A stretch of 64,000 nucleotides of DNA from Zobellia barbeyronii (lineage in GTDB: Bacteria > Bacteroidota > Bacteroidia > Flavobacteriales > Flavobacteriaceae), in the NCBI RefSeq assembly GCF_018603515.1, contig NZ_JACATN010000002.1, forward strand, positions 930,001 through 994,000, in the 5' to 3' direction. The position numbers and the translations under genes were made by a program. This document shows, in pieces, positions 1-8,772 of the stretch (within the stretch, counting starts at the first letter, position 1; every line of letters begins with the position of its first letter). The notes beneath the pieces were generated by a model. It made no database searches. It had not been told where the DNA came from and worked only from the letters and a program-made list of their open reading frames with translations.

Positions 1-846
1 TACAACTGCGATTATAGGTACGTTCTTTCCGTTCGCTAAAATCTTCACATACTCCTTGACCTCGTTGACTTTTACATCAGCAACATCTTTCAATCGAATC
101 AGGCGATTGGAGTTATTTATAATAACCAACTCTTCCAAGTCGTTCAGGTCGTCGACTGCATTGTCAGTCAGCGTCAGGTACATTCGGTTGTAATCGGTAA
201 TGTATCCGTTGGACTGTAATAAATTAGAATTAACCACTGCATTTTGGATAGCCGTAATCGAAATGCCCAAAGATTTAATAATATCGGGGCGTAACTCTAC
301 TTGATATTCCTTGTCCTTACCTCCGATTACAGCAATATCGGAAACACCTGGAGTAGCAGCTAAATATGGTTTTACGGTATATTTAGCGATTTTTTTCAAA
401 TCTACTTGCGAATAACCTTCACCTTCTAAAGAATAGCCCATTACAGGAAGTATGGATGGATTCATTTTCTCTACGGAAAAGACCGTATTGGGCAAAATAC
501 TTCCTTGTGATTGATTGATAAATGATTCGATTTGTGATTTGGCAGTATTTATGTCAGTGCTCCAATCCACAAAAACTGAAATCTCACAACTTCCCCTTGA
601 AGTGGTACTACGTATATATTGCAACCCTTCGGTACGGCGAATTATATTTTCTAACGGAATAGTTACTGTGGTCATCATCTTATCTACAGGTTGTTGCCCA
701 GCATCTGCGATAACCTTAATTTTTGGGAAGGTAATATCTGGAAAGAGACCTGTTTTGAGATTTTTATAGGTAAAAACACCACCAATTAAAATCAGAATAC
801 CAATGGCTAAAAGCGGAAACTTATATTTGGAGTGTATGTTGTTCAT
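1..846 (-). CDS. RND efflux pump inner-membrane subunit, N-terminal part
   Basis: The minus strand is open from an ATG at 846 to the window edge, giving the first 282 residues of a much longer protein (the family is usually about 1,000 residues). A hydrophobic first membrane segment lies at about residues 9-25. It is followed by a porter-domain start resembling RND pumps (GLFPDITFPKIKV, then PVDKMMTTVTIPLE). The family uses the proton gradient to drive substrates through a trans-envelope channel. Its start overlaps the stop of the upstream fusion-protein gene (ATGA), so the two are probably translated together. The substrate, drug or metal, cannot be told from this fragment. Confidence 0.88.
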   Translation of the reverse strand, partial: MNNIHSKYKFPLLAIGILILIGGVFTYKNLKTGLFPDITFPKIKVIADAGQQPVDKMMTTVTIPLENIIRRTEGLQYIRSTTSRGSCEISVFVDWSTDINTAKSQIESFINQSQGSILPNTVFSVEKMNPSILPVMGYSLEGEGYSQVDLKKIAKYTVKPYLAATPGVSDIAVIGGKDKEYQVELRPDIIKSLGISITAIQNAVVNSNLLQSNGYITDYNRMYLTLTDNAVDDLNDLEELVIINNSNRLIRLKDVADVKVNEVKEYVKILANGKNVPIIAVV

Positions 847-1763
847 TGCTTCTGTATGCTTACGATAGTAGAATCCTGCATTTGGTATCCACCTTTGGTA
901 ACAACCTTATCGCCGAGTTTCATCCCCTTCGATTCAATTTGTACCAGCGAATCATTCTTTAATTTTAGGGTTACGGAATGTTTTAAAGCCATTGAATCGT
1001 TAGTCAACTTTAGAACCCAATATTCGGTCAACAATTCATTGGTCTGCACGGCTTCTTTGGGTACCGCCATTGCCTTTGCATCTTCTCTATATATCATACG
1101 CACCTGTACATTCAGGTTTTCCGGTAAATCCTCGTTCGGAAGCGCAATCAAAAAAATCTGGGATTGGGCTATTGGGTCTATTGTAGGAAGTATGCCCGTA
1201 ATCTTCGCAGAAATCGCTTTTTCGTTCTGCAAAACGATTTCACAACTGGAGCCAATGGAAACATAATCCTCGTATTCATAGGGTACATTTACCTGTACGA
1301 CCAATGATTTCGGTTGTACGACAGTCGCCAGAATATCGCCTTCGGCCAAATAGTCGTTTGTGGTTACGTTGAGAGCTGTAATCACTCCCGTTGCATTGCT
1401 TTGAATACGCTGCGGCTGTATGAATTTTGACAAGGTGCTGTCAATCTTTAAAGCTTCTTTGAGGGCATCCTGTTCCTTTGTACGGACAGTTGCAAAAGTC
1501 TGTCCGGTTCGAATGGGGTCTCCTATTTTGTATTTCATCCAAGAGACATAACCTGTGACATTGGAGCGGATGTTCTCCTTTTGCTGAAATTGAGTAATAC
1601 CATTGAACGTCAGGTATTCCTTAATATCATGTTGCTGCACTTCGGCCACATCAACGCTGATGGGTGCTTTTTTTCCTTTTGGGTTATCCGTTTTACTTTT
1701 ACAGGACAACGCTAGTATAAAGACCAGGAAAATTGAAAGTTTTTTTATGTATTGATGTTCCAT
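843..1763 (-). CDS. RND efflux membrane-fusion lipoprotein (HlyD/AcrA-like)
   Basis: This 306-residue protein begins with a lipoprotein signal: a hydrophobic run followed by LALSC, Cys about residue 21. It is therefore probably anchored to the inner membrane and bridges the pump to the outer membrane channel. Biotinyl-lipoyl-like half motifs are visible (GYVSWMKYKIGDPIRTGQ and later GVITALNVTTNDYLAEGD). They flank a very short hairpin region, followed by beta-barrel and membrane-proximal domains. It lies between the outer membrane factor gene (3 bp gap) and the pump gene (4 bp overlap). The whole is an ordinary three-gene efflux operon on the minus strand. Confidence 0.9.
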   Translation of the reverse strand: MEHQYIKKLSIFLVFILALSCKSKTDNPKGKKAPISVDVAEVQQHDIKEYLTFNGITQFQQKENIRSNVTGYVSWMKYKIGDPIRTGQTFATVRTKEQDALKEALKIDSTLSKFIQPQRIQSNATGVITALNVTTNDYLAEGDILATVVQPKSLVVQVNVPYEYEDYVSIGSSCEIVLQNEKAISAKITGILPTIDPIAQSQIFLIALPNEDLPENLNVQVRMIYREDAKAMAVPKEAVQTNELLTEYWVLKLTNDSMALKHSVTLKLKNDSLVQIESKGMKLGDKVVTKGGYQMQDSTIVSIQKQ

Positions 1764-1766
1764 ATG

Positions 1767-3044
1767 TTACCAGTTTATAAAGTTGTATTGGCTCTGCAAC
1801 AGCAGGCGGTTGGTCTGCATTTGCAATTTGGTCTGAACATTCAACTTGTAGGTCTGGATGACGTTCAGGTAATCAACGATGGATACTTGCCCTTGTACCA
1901 ATTTACCTTTGTAAATCTCCAGTACATTTTGTTGTTTCTGTAGTTGTTCTTCGATGGCCTGCATATTTTCTTCCAAAGCGCTCAGTTGGGCTTCAATGCT
2001 CTTTAAATTGTTTTCCAATTGTATTGCGGCATTTTCCTTGTAAAATTCAAGGTTTTCCTTTTTAAGTTCGCTCAGCTGAGCATTGTACTTACGTTGTTTT
2101 CCGTCATAAATGGGTACTATCAAACGCAATCCGGCACTTAGCCCGACCCTTCTGTCGATATTGGTCAATTCGACGGCATTCAGCCCTGTATTACCATATA
2201 AACTAAGTTGTGGTTTATATTGGTTCTCAAAAACATTCCGGTCAGCTTGCACCTGCAAGCTGTCACTCTGAAATTTACGCTGATAAAAATTTGTTTCGGG
2301 CTCGGCTGCGGTTAAGATATTAGGAACGGAAAGACTATCAGTTTTGGCTAAGGGTATTCCACTCAAACTATACAATTGGTCAATAGCGGTTTTGAGATTG
2401 GTACCGATTTGCTGAAGTTCCAATTTTTTCGAGTCGATGTCTAATTGTAATAACAGGTAATCGCTCTCCATCAAGACCGCCCTTTTTACCAGAAGTTCAA
2501 CAACCTTCAATCGATTGTCAAGGTCCGTTAGGATCTCAATTGTAAAATTCTTCTGTAATTGCAACTGATATGCCATGATATAAGCATCAGTAATATTTTT
2601 GACCAAATTATGTTCAATGTCTTCAGCCGATAGGGAAAGTGTATTGTTTTGAACCTTGTTCTGGAACAGCAGATTATCGACCATCTTTTGATTGAACAGG
2701 TTTTTGTTAACGTTTAGTTGGGCGAAATAGAGTCCGCCATTGGTAATTCCTACATCGTACCCATAGGCCCTAGGGGAGGGAGTTGTAGTAACATCGATAA
2801 ACCTACCGTTGTTATTAAAATATGGGGCGACTTGAACCTCAGAGGTTGCATTAATTTGAAAAGCCTTATTCTGGGCAATGATGATGTTGTTTTGTATTTC
2901 TCCTATTTTTTGAAGATTGTAATTCTCTTTTAAAACAGGGAAATTCATCTTTGCCTCGGAGATAAAATACTCCAATTTAGTTTCTTGAGCTTTTGAAGAA
3001 AATATCATCATAAAAAACAGTAGCCAAAAACCCAAGTGCCTCAT
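1767..3044 (-). CDS. TolC-family outer membrane efflux factor
   Basis: This 425-residue protein has an N-terminal signal peptide ending near SSKAQ. Long heptad-rich helices follow, for example around ENNLKSIEAQLSALEENMQA, as expected for the periplasmic tunnel of TolC-like trimers. Two similar halves can be discerned, each with helical segments and a short beta region. It is the first gene of the minus-strand efflux operon, 3 bp upstream of the fusion lipoprotein, so the three products likely form one export complex. About 250 bp of non-coding DNA separates it from the divergent mobile-element genes. Confidence 0.9.
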   Translation of the reverse strand: MRHLGFWLLFFMMIFSSKAQETKLEYFISEAKMNFPVLKENYNLQKIGEIQNNIIIAQNKAFQINATSEVQVAPYFNNNGRFIDVTTTPSPRAYGYDVGITNGGLYFAQLNVNKNLFNQKMVDNLLFQNKVQNNTLSLSAEDIEHNLVKNITDAYIMAYQLQLQKNFTIEILTDLDNRLKVVELLVKRAVLMESDYLLLQLDIDSKKLELQQIGTNLKTAIDQLYSLSGIPLAKTDSLSVPNILTAAEPETNFYQRKFQSDSLQVQADRNVFENQYKPQLSLYGNTGLNAVELTNIDRRVGLSAGLRLIVPIYDGKQRKYNAQLSELKKENLEFYKENAAIQLENNLKSIEAQLSALEENMQAIEEQLQKQQNVLEIYKGKLVQGQVSIVDYLNVIQTYKLNVQTKLQMQTNRLLLQSQYNFINW

Positions 3045-3159
3045 TTGTAAAAGTTTGATTAGAAGATAGCGAAAATAGATATGAAATCTTAAGAAGTTCT
3101 AAAGTAGAGGATTAGCTAGTAAATTGTGTCGGACAAGGAAACTGCATGTTCATATTATC

Positions 3160-3185
3160 TTGACGGAAAACTAATTTTCGGTCAA
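3160..3185. repeat. Near-perfect inverted repeat before the mobile-element genes
   Basis: TTGACGGAAAA and TTTTCGGTCAA pair over 10 of 11 positions around the 4-base loop CTAA. It sits in the 247-bp gap between the efflux operon and the first mobilisation-element gene. It could be an operator, a hairpin in the leader, or part of an integrase arm/attachment region; the sequence does not decide. Confidence 0.55.
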
Positions 3186-3291
3186 ATCTCTCCCTATTCC
3201 ACTCTAGATTTGTTCCATCCTTGCAAGGAAGAAGATAGTTGGCCACTATCACATATATCATTTATCATCACCTAATAAAAGCAAGCAAAGT

Positions 3292-3567
3292 ATGGAGTTA
3301 TTTAATTCAAACGCACTGGTTGAGTGCATAAGAGACGCGATTAGAAGCGAACTTAAATCAATCTCGAAAGAGCAAAATAACACAAGTTATACCCCTCAAA
3401 AGGAAGAGAGTTTACTAACTAAAAAAGAAATGGCAGAGGAGTTAGATATCTCCTTGGTTACCCTAACAGATTGGATGAAAAAGGGGTTGCCCTACCAACG
3501 ACTTCATAGCCGTATATATTTTCGAAAAGAAGATGTATTCAGTAGTATGAAGAAATTTTCAAAATAA
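3292..3567 (+). CDS. Helix-turn-helix, excisionase-like protein
   Basis: This 91-residue protein has a variable N-terminus and a C-terminal winged-helix/MerR-like HTH (HTH_17 type) at about residues 42-88. The readable part is LTKKEMAEELDISLVTLTDW, followed by the wing residues HSRIYFRKEDV. Proteins of this type open mobilisable and conjugative elements of Bacteroidetes and act as excisionases or regulators. It stands first in a same-strand series of mobilisation genes, followed by a small hairpin terminator. No integrase gene accompanies it in the window. Confidence 0.8.
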   Translation: MELFNSNALVECIRDAIRSELKSISKEQNNTSYTPQKEESLLTKKEMAEELDISLVTLTDWMKKGLPYQRLHSRIYFRKEDVFSSMKKFSK

Positions 3568-3570
3568 AAA

Positions 3571-3597
3571 TGATGGCTCGAGACCATCACTTTTATT
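3571..3597 (+). terminator. Hairpin terminator after the HTH gene
   Basis: TGATGG, then CTCGAGA, then CCATCA, form a 6-bp stem, followed by C and TTTTATT. It starts 4 bases after the HTH stop codon, so it probably limits read-through into the next gene. Confidence 0.55.
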
Positions 3598-3636
3598 CAT
3601 TAATCCAGCTACTGATTGAATTGCTGAAACATTTAA

Positions 3637-5001
3637 ATGGTAGCTAGCAAGAATATATACATGCAAGATAATGAAAAAAAAGGACGAATCAGCAAAGCTG
3701 ATTTACACTTGGATTATTCAAGGAAAGTAGAAAATAATACAAACCCATTTCCCATTGATGTATTTCCAGAGCTTCTTCGTCAAATTGCCTTAGAAGCACA
3801 TGATAAATACCAGTTTCCAATAGATTACCTGGGCTCGGGCATACTAGCTGCTGCCTCAACGGCAATTGGATTGAAATATCGATTAGCTGTCAAAGATGGA
3901 TGGGAGCAAAAAGTCAACCTATTTACAGTAATAGTAGGTAGACCGGGAGATTCTAAAAGCCATGCACTCAAATTCTGCTTTAACCCAATTTTAGAAAGAG
4001 ATAGTTTCTATTTTAAGGAGTATTCTAAGCTAATTCAGGAGTATGAGGACATTAAGGAAAATAAAGGGAGTAATGAAAAACCTTTCCTTAAAAAAAGTTT
4101 GATAAGCGACTTTACACCGGAAGCACTAATAACGGTACATAACAATAATAAAAATGGGGTCTGTATTTATGTAGATGAGCTAAATGGGTGGCTGAAAAAC
4201 TTTAATAGATATAACAATTCAGGCGAAGCAGAAACGTATTTAAGTTTATGGAGTGGTACGCCTATTTCTATAGATCGCGCTTCAGGAAAGAGTTTTAGAA
4301 TTGACAATCCCTTCGTTGGTGTGATTGGAAGCACACAAATTTCTGTTTTAAAGCAATTTGCTATGGGAGGAAGAAGTTCTAATGGCTTTATGGATAGGCT
4401 CCTTTTTGTATACCCACACGACCTTAAAACCATTAAATGGAATATTAGAAATGTAGATCCAAATCTCATATCAAGTTATCGTTCAATAATCAATAGCTTA
4501 ATTCATGAAGATTATAAAGATGAATCACTGCCTATTGAAAAAACAGCGAAAGAGTTTCTTTTTGAATGGCAGAACAATCGTTTAGATGATTATTTATTTG
4601 ACTATGAACGTAGTATAGAAATAAAACTTCAAGAATATGTATTGCGTTTTGCATTAATACTTCAATTGCTGTTTTTCGCTACAAACGAAGCCGAAAAGAT
4701 TCAGGTTGAAATGAAAGCGATTAAAGGAGCTTTAAGATTATTTCATTACTTCAGAGTTAATGCCATAAAAGTTAGGACGCAAACAACTTCCCGAGAGTAT
4801 TTGGAATCTCTTACTGAATTGCAGCAAAAAATATACCGCGAACTACCAAAAAATTTCACTACCGCTCAAGGGATCAAAACAGCTTGTAAGCTTGATAAAG
4901 AAGGTAAACCTAGAGTAAGTGAAAGGCAATTCAAAACTTATCTAACTGATAGAAAACTTTTTAAAAAAGAGAAAAGAGGTAAGTATTCTAAAACTCTATA
5001 G
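3637..5001 (+). CDS. DUF3987 protein, mobile-element ATPase/primase-helicase-like
   Basis: This 454-residue protein resembles the DUF3987 family found in plasmids and integrative elements of Bacteroidetes. A P-loop-like segment VGRPGDSKSH lies near residue 110. A Walker-B-like CIYVDELNGW follows near residue 180, and a SAT-equivalent stretch GVIGSTQ near 230. Such proteins are thought to act in element replication, but no member activity is established from this sequence. An alternative start is the ATG at 3661. It lies between the HTH gene and the primase-like gene, all on the plus strand. Confidence 0.8.
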   Translation: MVASKNIYMQDNEKKGRISKADLHLDYSRKVENNTNPFPIDVFPELLRQIALEAHDKYQFPIDYLGSGILAAASTAIGLKYRLAVKDGWEQKVNLFTVIVGRPGDSKSHALKFCFNPILERDSFYFKEYSKLIQEYEDIKENKGSNEKPFLKKSLISDFTPEALITVHNNNKNGVCIYVDELNGWLKNFNRYNNSGEAETYLSLWSGTPISIDRASGKSFRIDNPFVGVIGSTQISVLKQFAMGGRSSNGFMDRLLFVYPHDLKTIKWNIRNVDPNLISSYRSIINSLIHEDYKDESLPIEKTAKEFLFEWQNNRLDDYLFDYERSIEIKLQEYVLRFALILQLLFFATNEAEKIQVEMKAIKGALRLFHYFRVNAIKVRTQTTSREYLESLTELQQKIYRELPKNFTTAQGIKTACKLDKEGKPRVSERQFKTYLTDRKLFKKEKRGKYSKTL

Positions 5002-5165
5002 AACTGCATTTACTTCATTTAGTTCACTTGAAGACCTAACTATCTACAAACCTGGTCGTTCTTGTCTTTTTTTTGTGAAACCCTAATGAAGTAAATGAAA
5101 TTTTACAAAGTGAAATAAATGCAATTATTGTGAAATTAAATTATAGCCAATAGACCACATACCCA

Positions 5166-6215
5166 TTGGCTTGTGAACTAAATGAAGTAAGCGCAGTGTA
5201 TAAATATTTGTTAGATAAAAGTAGCCGTAAGTATAAATGTCCAAAATGTAACAAAAAGAGATTTGTTGTTTATATGGACATGCAAGAAAATAAAATCATT
5301 TCTGAATTAGTAGGACGATGTGATAGAGAGGTTAATTGCGGTTATCATTATAGTCCAAAATTATTTTTTAAGAATAACAATTTTGAATATACCCCACTAA
5401 TAAACAACAGCTATAAACCTGAAAAAAAAGAAACTACCTTTCATAGTATATCACTTCTAAAGCAAAGCTTAATTGGTAATGTAAATAATAATTTCATCAA
5501 TTATTTAAAAACAGTGTTTGATACTGAGAAAGTAGAAAATATAACCAGACTTTATCGGATAGGAACAGCCACGTTCTGGAACAACGCAACAATTTTTTGG
5601 CAGATAGACAGTCAAGGAAAAATACGAAGTGGCAAAATGATAAATTATTCAAAGAATGGAAAACGTTCCAAATATGTGAATTGGGTTCACTCCTATCAAT
5701 TAAAAAACAACTTAACAAAAGAGTTCAATTTAAATCAATGTCTTTTTGGACTTCATTTAATAAATCAAAGCAAAAAAGCCATAGCCATTGTTGAATCTGA
5801 AAAAACTGCATGCATTATGAGCCAAGTTTTTGATAAATATATCTGGTTAGCATCGGGAAGTTTAAACAATTTGAATGAGAATAAATTACATCAAATAAAA
5901 GACAGAAAAATCATCCTTTATCCAGACCTAGGACCAAAAGAATCAGACAATAAACCATATAATCAATGGAAGAAAAAATCTGACTATCTATCCAGAAAGG
6001 GCTACGACATAGGCATATCGGATTTACTAGAAAACAAAGCAACTGAAGAGCAAAAAAGTCATGGTTATGATATTGCAGATTATTTTTTGGATGTACCTAA
6101 TAAAACATTAATCAAAAATGATATCACAACTGAAAACATCAATAAACTATTAGTCAAAAATGGTCAACTACAAAATCTAATTGAAGTATTTGATTTAGAA
6201 ATATTGAGTAATTAA
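5166..6215 (+). CDS. Primase-like protein with zinc finger and Toprim-like region
   Basis: This is a 349-residue protein. Near residue 20 is a zinc-binding region, CPKCNKKRFVVY followed by CDREVNCGYH, resembling CHC2/DnaG-type fingers. In the second half, AIVESEKTA (about residue 205) and IILYPDLG (about 250) look like Toprim catalytic strands. DUF6371-type proteins of mobilisable elements have this plan. The start chosen is a TTG at 5166, because any later ATG would cut off the zinc finger. It probably primes element DNA after transfer, which is inference from context. Confidence 0.72.
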   Translation: MACELNEVSAVYKYLLDKSSRKYKCPKCNKKRFVVYMDMQENKIISELVGRCDREVNCGYHYSPKLFFKNNNFEYTPLINNSYKPEKKETTFHSISLLKQSLIGNVNNNFINYLKTVFDTEKVENITRLYRIGTATFWNNATIFWQIDSQGKIRSGKMINYSKNGKRSKYVNWVHSYQLKNNLTKEFNLNQCLFGLHLINQSKKAIAIVESEKTACIMSQVFDKYIWLASGSLNNLNENKLHQIKDRKIILYPDLGPKESDNKPYNQWKKKSDYLSRKGYDIGISDLLENKATEEQKSHGYDIADYFLDVPNKTLIKNDITTENINKLLVKNGQLQNLIEVFDLEILSN

Positions 6216-6305
6216 ATATCAGTTTTGAGTAAGAGTTCAAGTTGTGTGTGCTGGGCCCACAATCTTGATTTTTCTCCCGATGGTCGCAAAATAAAAAAAG
6301 AACTA

Positions 6306-6611
6306 ATGAAGAAAAAAGAAAGAGTTGTCACCAAGTTCAGAAGTACGATTTACGAGAAAAAGCTATTGAAAATAAGAGCTAAAAAATCGGGGCTCTCCCT
6401 CAGTGAATTTTGTTTTAGGGCAGCGTTCAACAAAGACATTAATGCACGCCTTACAGATGAAGAAATTGAAGTTTATAAAATGCTTTCTACCTATAGCCGG
6501 AATTTCACTTTGATAGGTAATATGTACAGAAAACAAAATCCAAAATTGACTACCGAAGTCTATGCATTGGCTAAAGAAATTAAGGAACACTTAAACAATT
6601 TCAAAAAATGA
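6306..6611 (+). CDS. mobC: MobC-family mobilisation accessory protein
   Basis: This small basic protein of about 101 residues has an RHH-like beginning (VVTKFRSTIYEKKLLKIRAK) and the GLSLSEFCFRAAF helix typical of MobC/BfmC relaxosome proteins. Such proteins bind oriT and help the relaxase nick it. The ATG at 6306 is preferred. The frame is open up to a TTG at 6225, which would add 27 residues. Its end overlaps the relaxase start by 4 bases (ATGA), so the two are likely translationally coupled. Confidence 0.82.
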   Translation: MKKKERVVTKFRSTIYEKKLLKIRAKKSGLSLSEFCFRAAFNKDINARLTDEEIEVYKMLSTYSRNFTLIGNMYRKQNPKLTTEVYALAKEIKEHLNNFKK

Positions 6612-7459
6612 TTGGTAAGGGAAAATCTATCTCACATACTAGTGCTTCCATGGCCTATGGATGGAACCAAGAAAAAAGTGCTATCGTAGTTTTAAAAGAA
6701 TATTTAGCCGGCAATACCCCTGAAGAACTAACCAGGGAATTTCAAATCATTCAGGACATGAATGAAAATTGCAAAAAGAATACTATCAGCTTTGTTTTAA
6801 GTCCAACCATAGAAGATGGCAAAAAGTTGAAAAAAAAGGAACTCGGTGACATAGCAAAAAAGTTTCTAGCTCGAATGAATTTGAACAATCGTCAAGCAGT
6901 AGCTTTTGTTCACAAAGACAAAGCACACACCCATATTCATTTGTACGTAAATAGAATTGATTTTAAAGGTAAAGCCTATCCTGATGGATTTATAGGAAAA
7001 CGAAGCATCGAAGCAGCTAGACAGGTTGCATTAGAAATGAATTTAAAAACCGCTCAAGAAATTCAAGTGGAAAAGCTTAATTCTCTCAAACAAATAAGGA
7101 GAGAAATACACAATTTAAGCGAGCATGTACTAAGAAAAAACTCACCTAAAACCCTTGATGACTATATTAAAAATATGAAACTGAGAGGTATTGATGTAAT
7201 CCCAAGTATCAACAAGGGAAATAAGCTTCAAGGATTCAGATTTAAATACAAAAACATCAGCTTAAAAGGCAGTGAAATAGATCGGTCCATGTCCGGTGGA
7301 AAAATCACCAATGCTATAGCGGGGAATGGTCATATACTGCAGAATGGAAGCAAGACGATTCTAATTTCAAACAAAGTGGTTGAATTAGGTGCAAATTTCG
7401 TTGCAAATACTAAACAGCAATCGAATCAACAAATAGCTAACAAAGGACTAAGCAGATAA
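6608..7459 (+). CDS. Relaxase/mobilisation nuclease (MobA/VirD2-like)
   Basis: This 283-residue protein has the three-histidine metal motif of relaxases as HTHIHLYVNRID near residue 115. Motif-I-like residues including a tyrosine (SMAYGWNQ) lie near residue 16. The family nicks oriT and stays bound to the 5' end of the transferred strand. The C-terminal part, after about residue 170, is lysine-rich and may bind DNA. It follows mobC with a 4-base overlap. The protein is short, as usual for Bacteroidetes mobilisable elements that borrow a host conjugation apparatus. Confidence 0.88.
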   Translation: MIGKGKSISHTSASMAYGWNQEKSAIVVLKEYLAGNTPEELTREFQIIQDMNENCKKNTISFVLSPTIEDGKKLKKKELGDIAKKFLARMNLNNRQAVAFVHKDKAHTHIHLYVNRIDFKGKAYPDGFIGKRSIEAARQVALEMNLKTAQEIQVEKLNSLKQIRREIHNLSEHVLRKNSPKTLDDYIKNMKLRGIDVIPSINKGNKLQGFRFKYKNISLKGSEIDRSMSGGKITNAIAGNGHILQNGSKTILISNKVVELGANFVANTKQQSNQQIANKGLSR

Positions 7460-7461
7460 CC

Positions 7462-7911
7462 ATGGCAAAAATTGACGACATAGCAGAATTACTGGTAGAG
7501 GAATTGAGTGATTTCAAGGTGCAACTAGAAAAAATGAAGCATCTATCCGATGAACTTAAAACGACTCACCTATCACCAGATATGACCGAAATGAGTGCTG
7601 TTTTAGATTCATTTTTAAAAAGTCAAAACGTAGTTCTTAGAGAACAACATACTAAAATATCGCAATTAACTGAATATCTATCCAAGTCGAACCACTATCC
7701 AAGATGGCTATTAGCGCTACTGAGTTCGGTGCTACTTTTCACCTTTTGCTTAGTGAGCTATTCAATTTATGAGATAAAGGTAAGCTCTGACGCTAATCTT
7801 AATAATTATGCTAAAGGTCAAAAAGAAGCAATGCATCACTTTAATAAATTTTTTGAAGAGTATCCGGAAACCAAGGATAAATACTTAAAATGGAACACGA
7901 ATAGAAACTAG
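7462..7911 (+). CDS. Small membrane coiled-coil protein of the mobile element
   Basis: This 149-residue protein has an amphipathic, probably coiled-coil N-terminal 80 residues. One membrane segment follows at about residues 90-112 (WLLALLSSVLLFTFCLVSY), then a charged tail. Genes like this commonly sit directly after the relaxase in Bacteroidetes mobilisable elements; its function is not known. It begins 2 bases after the relaxase stop and ends 2 bases before parA, which places it within the same operon. Confidence 0.7.
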   Translation: MAKIDDIAELLVEELSDFKVQLEKMKHLSDELKTTHLSPDMTEMSAVLDSFLKSQNVVLREQHTKISQLTEYLSKSNHYPRWLLALLSSVLLFTFCLVSYSIYEIKVSSDANLNNYAKGQKEAMHHFNKFFEEYPETKDKYLKWNTNRN

Positions 7912-7913
7912 AT

Positions 7914-8498
7914 ATGGCAAAAATTATATTAATTACTCATCAAAAAGGTGGTGTAGGTAAAAGCACCTTGACTTTTAATTTGGCACAAAATCTTAGTGAA
8001 CATTCAAAAGTTGCTATTCTTGACATGGATGCTCAAGGCAGTCTATCACAGCTTTCAAAAATTGTCGATTCGTTTGAAATAACCACAGATGAAAATATTT
8101 TAACGACCAATGACAATTTGGATTTCATTTTCATTGATACGCCCCCTTACCTATCATCAAAGTTGAAAGGGCTTATCAAAATTGCAGATTTAATATTAGT
8201 ACCCACTAAAGCTGGTATTCTGGATTTGTTAGCGATTGACAACACAATTAGCATGATTAATAACGAACTAAAAGAGAACAATACCATGATCATCTTAAAC
8301 ATGGTGAAAGCTAATACAACCATTACTGAAGATATATTGAAAAACCTTGAATCACACAAAATAAGAGTAGCTCAAACCAAGATAAGCGATTTGGTAGCAT
8401 TCACTAGGTCTCCTTTACTAAAAGGTGTTATAACCGATAGAAATGCCCAAAATCAAATTGATAGCTTGACTAAAGAGGTCTTAACATCTCTTATATGA
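7914..8498 (+). CDS. ParA-family partition ATPase
   Basis: This 194-residue protein has the deviant Walker A motif THQKGGVGKST at its N-terminus. Walker A' ILDMDAQGSLS follows near residue 40 and Walker B DFIFIDTPPY near residue 70. ParA proteins move DNA cargo using a partner that binds a centromere-like site. The small RHH protein 49 bp downstream is the likely partner, giving a type Ib-like pair. No ParB of the KorB type is present. On an integrative element the pair may stabilise the excised circle. Confidence 0.9.
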   Translation: MAKIILITHQKGGVGKSTLTFNLAQNLSEHSKVAILDMDAQGSLSQLSKIVDSFEITTDENILTTNDNLDFIFIDTPPYLSSKLKGLIKIADLILVPTKAGILDLLAIDNTISMINNELKENNTMIILNMVKANTTITEDILKNLESHKIRVAQTKISDLVAFTRSPLLKGVITDRNAQNQIDSLTKEVLTSLI

Positions 8499-8504
8499 AT
8501 ACAC

Positions 8505-8541
8505 AATTGTATAAATCATGAAATATATAATTATATAAATC
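8505..8541 (+). promoter_or_regulatory. Two AT-rich direct repeats before the RHH gene
   Basis: AATTGTATAAATC (8505-8517) and AATTATATAAATC (8529-8541) differ at one base and have a 24-bp period. They fill the gap between parA and the RHH gene. In ParA-RHH systems such repeats serve as operator and centromere, so this is a candidate parS/operator; the role is inferred from position and pattern. Confidence 0.5.
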
Positions 8542-8547
8542 TACATT

Positions 8548-8772
8548 ATGTCGAAAACAGAATTCAATAATTTAATAGCCGAGGCACGAGCTTCAAAACC
8601 AGACAAGTCTATTCAGAAAGTAGTACCAGAATTACCTATTGACAAAAATGAAAAGCAATTTTCATTTTATATAGATAAAACAGTTTTGAGAAAATTGAAG
8701 ATAAAGGCTTTAGAAGAAGACCGAAGTTTAAAAGCTATAATAAATGAGAGTATTCTTAATTATCTTAAGTAA
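8548..8772 (+). CDS. Small RHH-type DNA-binding protein, likely ParA partner
   Basis: This 74-residue protein has a disordered first 30 residues, then a ribbon-helix-helix-like end. The ribbon strand is QFSFYIDKTVLRKLKIKA, followed by a second helix SLKAIINESILNYL. The plan matches ParG-like centromere-binding proteins that work with small ParA ATPases. Direct repeats immediately before its start support self-regulation or partition-site binding. It could also be a simple CopG-type repressor. Confidence 0.65.
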   Translation: MSKTEFNNLIAEARASKPDKSIQKVVPELPIDKNEKQFSFYIDKTVLRKLKIKALEEDRSLKAIINESILNYLK

